Shown here: positions 5,189-5,480 of the stretch, piece by piece | How the letters are laid out: every line of letters starts with the position of its first letter | Numbering within the stretch: the first letter of the stretch is position 1 | NCBI GenBank assembly: GCA_905371865.1 | Contig: CAJPNA010000104.1 | Coordinates: 1-5,480, forward strand | Origin: an uncultured Carnobacterium sp. | Lineage (GTDB): Bacteria; Bacillota; Bacilli; Lactobacillales; Aerococcaceae | Direction of reading: 5' to 3' | DNA: 5,480 nt | Translations under genes and position numbers: made by a program | Notes under the pieces: generated by a model | Database searches by the model: none | The model's input: the letters and a program-made list of their open reading frames with translations, nothing else | What the model was told of the DNA's origin: nothing

Positions 5189-5480
5189 ATGGGTATTAGA
5201 GAATTTTTCAGAGCAAAAACGGTAGCAGAATATTTAGAAGCAAGAAAAGATCCTGAAAAAATGAAGGAATTATCTGACAGAACTTGGAAAGATATAGCAA
5301 AGAACACAGTTAATGGTCCTAAAGAGTACAAGGAAGAATTAAAACGAAAAGAAATGGCTAATAATGCAGTAAAATGTCCTGTTTGTGGAACTATAAATGT
5401 TGAATTTTTACAACAAGATAAAAAATCTTTTTCAGCTGGGAAAGCGATTGCTGGTGCTGCTCTGACAGGTGGTATTGGAA
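5189..5480 (+). CDS. Unrecognised small zinc-ribbon-like protein, N-terminal part (runs off window)
   Basis: The frame is open from ATG at 5189 to the window end, giving 97 complete codons with no stop. A good ribosome-binding site, GAGGAG (5176-5181), sits seven bases upstream, and an extended -10 promoter precedes it, so this is a real gene. It begins MGIREFFRAKTVAEYLEA. The first 60 or so residues are charged and probably helical (many Lys and Glu). CPVC at about residues 63-66, followed by Gly, is one zinc-binding half-site; the partner CxxC would be beyond the window. Next comes QQDKKSFSAG, then a Gly/Ala-rich stretch, KAIAGAALTGGIG, that resembles the start of a glycine-zipper membrane or hairpin segment. 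I have seen this layout (CxxC, Gly-rich hydrophobic stretch, second CxxC) in small uncharacterised Firmicutes and phage-associated proteins, but I cannot name a function. Four of its five Arg codons are AGA, more than in mgtE. Confidence 0.75.
   Translation, partial: MGIREFFRAKTVAEYLEARKDPEKMKELSDRTWKDIAKNTVNGPKEYKEELKRKEMANNAVKCPVCGTINVEFLQQDKKSFSAGKAIAGAALTGGIG

Noticed and set aside
5131..5331. A 66-codon - strand frame across the start of the last gene.
   Set aside because: It is antisense to a + strand gene with its own promoter, strong ribosome-binding site and zinc-ribbon motif. It has no supporting signals.

Overview
The window looks like ordinary chromosomal DNA from a low-GC Gram-positive bacterium (Bacillota). 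Lactobacillales is the best guess, perhaps a Carnobacteriaceae- or Enterococcaceae-like organism. The signs are AT-rich intergenic DNA, strong GGAG/GAGG ribosome-binding sites, two TTG starts, Firmicutes-type promoters and protein families most like Bacillus/Enterococcus homologues. The genus cannot be fixed from sequence alone.

Left block (1-2562, + strand): a tightly packed operon. It holds the 3' end of NAD kinase (nadK), an RluA-family 23S rRNA pseudouridine synthase whose TTG start overlaps the nadK stop, and, 17 nt later, a full-length MgtE magnesium channel/transporter with N domain, CBS pair and five-helix membrane domain. NAD kinase followed by an RluA-type synthase is a familiar Firmicutes gene order, often with mgtE next.

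Middle (2563-2997): a 435-nt convergent intergenic region with no convincing gene. It contains a 14-bp perfect AT-rich hairpin just after mgtE, a strong bidirectional rho-independent terminator (2801-2828) and several interleaved inverted repeats. It is the least explained part of the window.

Right block (2998-5059): a Cof-type HAD phosphatase on the - strand, diverging from a two-gene + strand operon of an alpha/beta hydrolase (YitV-like) and a DUF59/MIP18 Fe-S assembly factor (YitW/SufT-like). The same three families are neighbours in Bacillus subtilis (yitU-yitV-yitW, from memory), here with the phosphatase inverted. The operon has a near-ideal sigma-A promoter (3846-3874) and a clean terminator (5032-5059).

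Right edge (5060-5480): an extended -10 promoter and the first 97 codons of a small unrecognised protein with one CPxC zinc-ribbon half-site followed by a glycine/alanine-rich segment. It runs off the window. No mobile element, CRISPR array, tRNA or rRNA is visible, and I see no strong sign of an undescribed system. The best leads are the structured intergenic region and the truncated zinc-ribbon protein.
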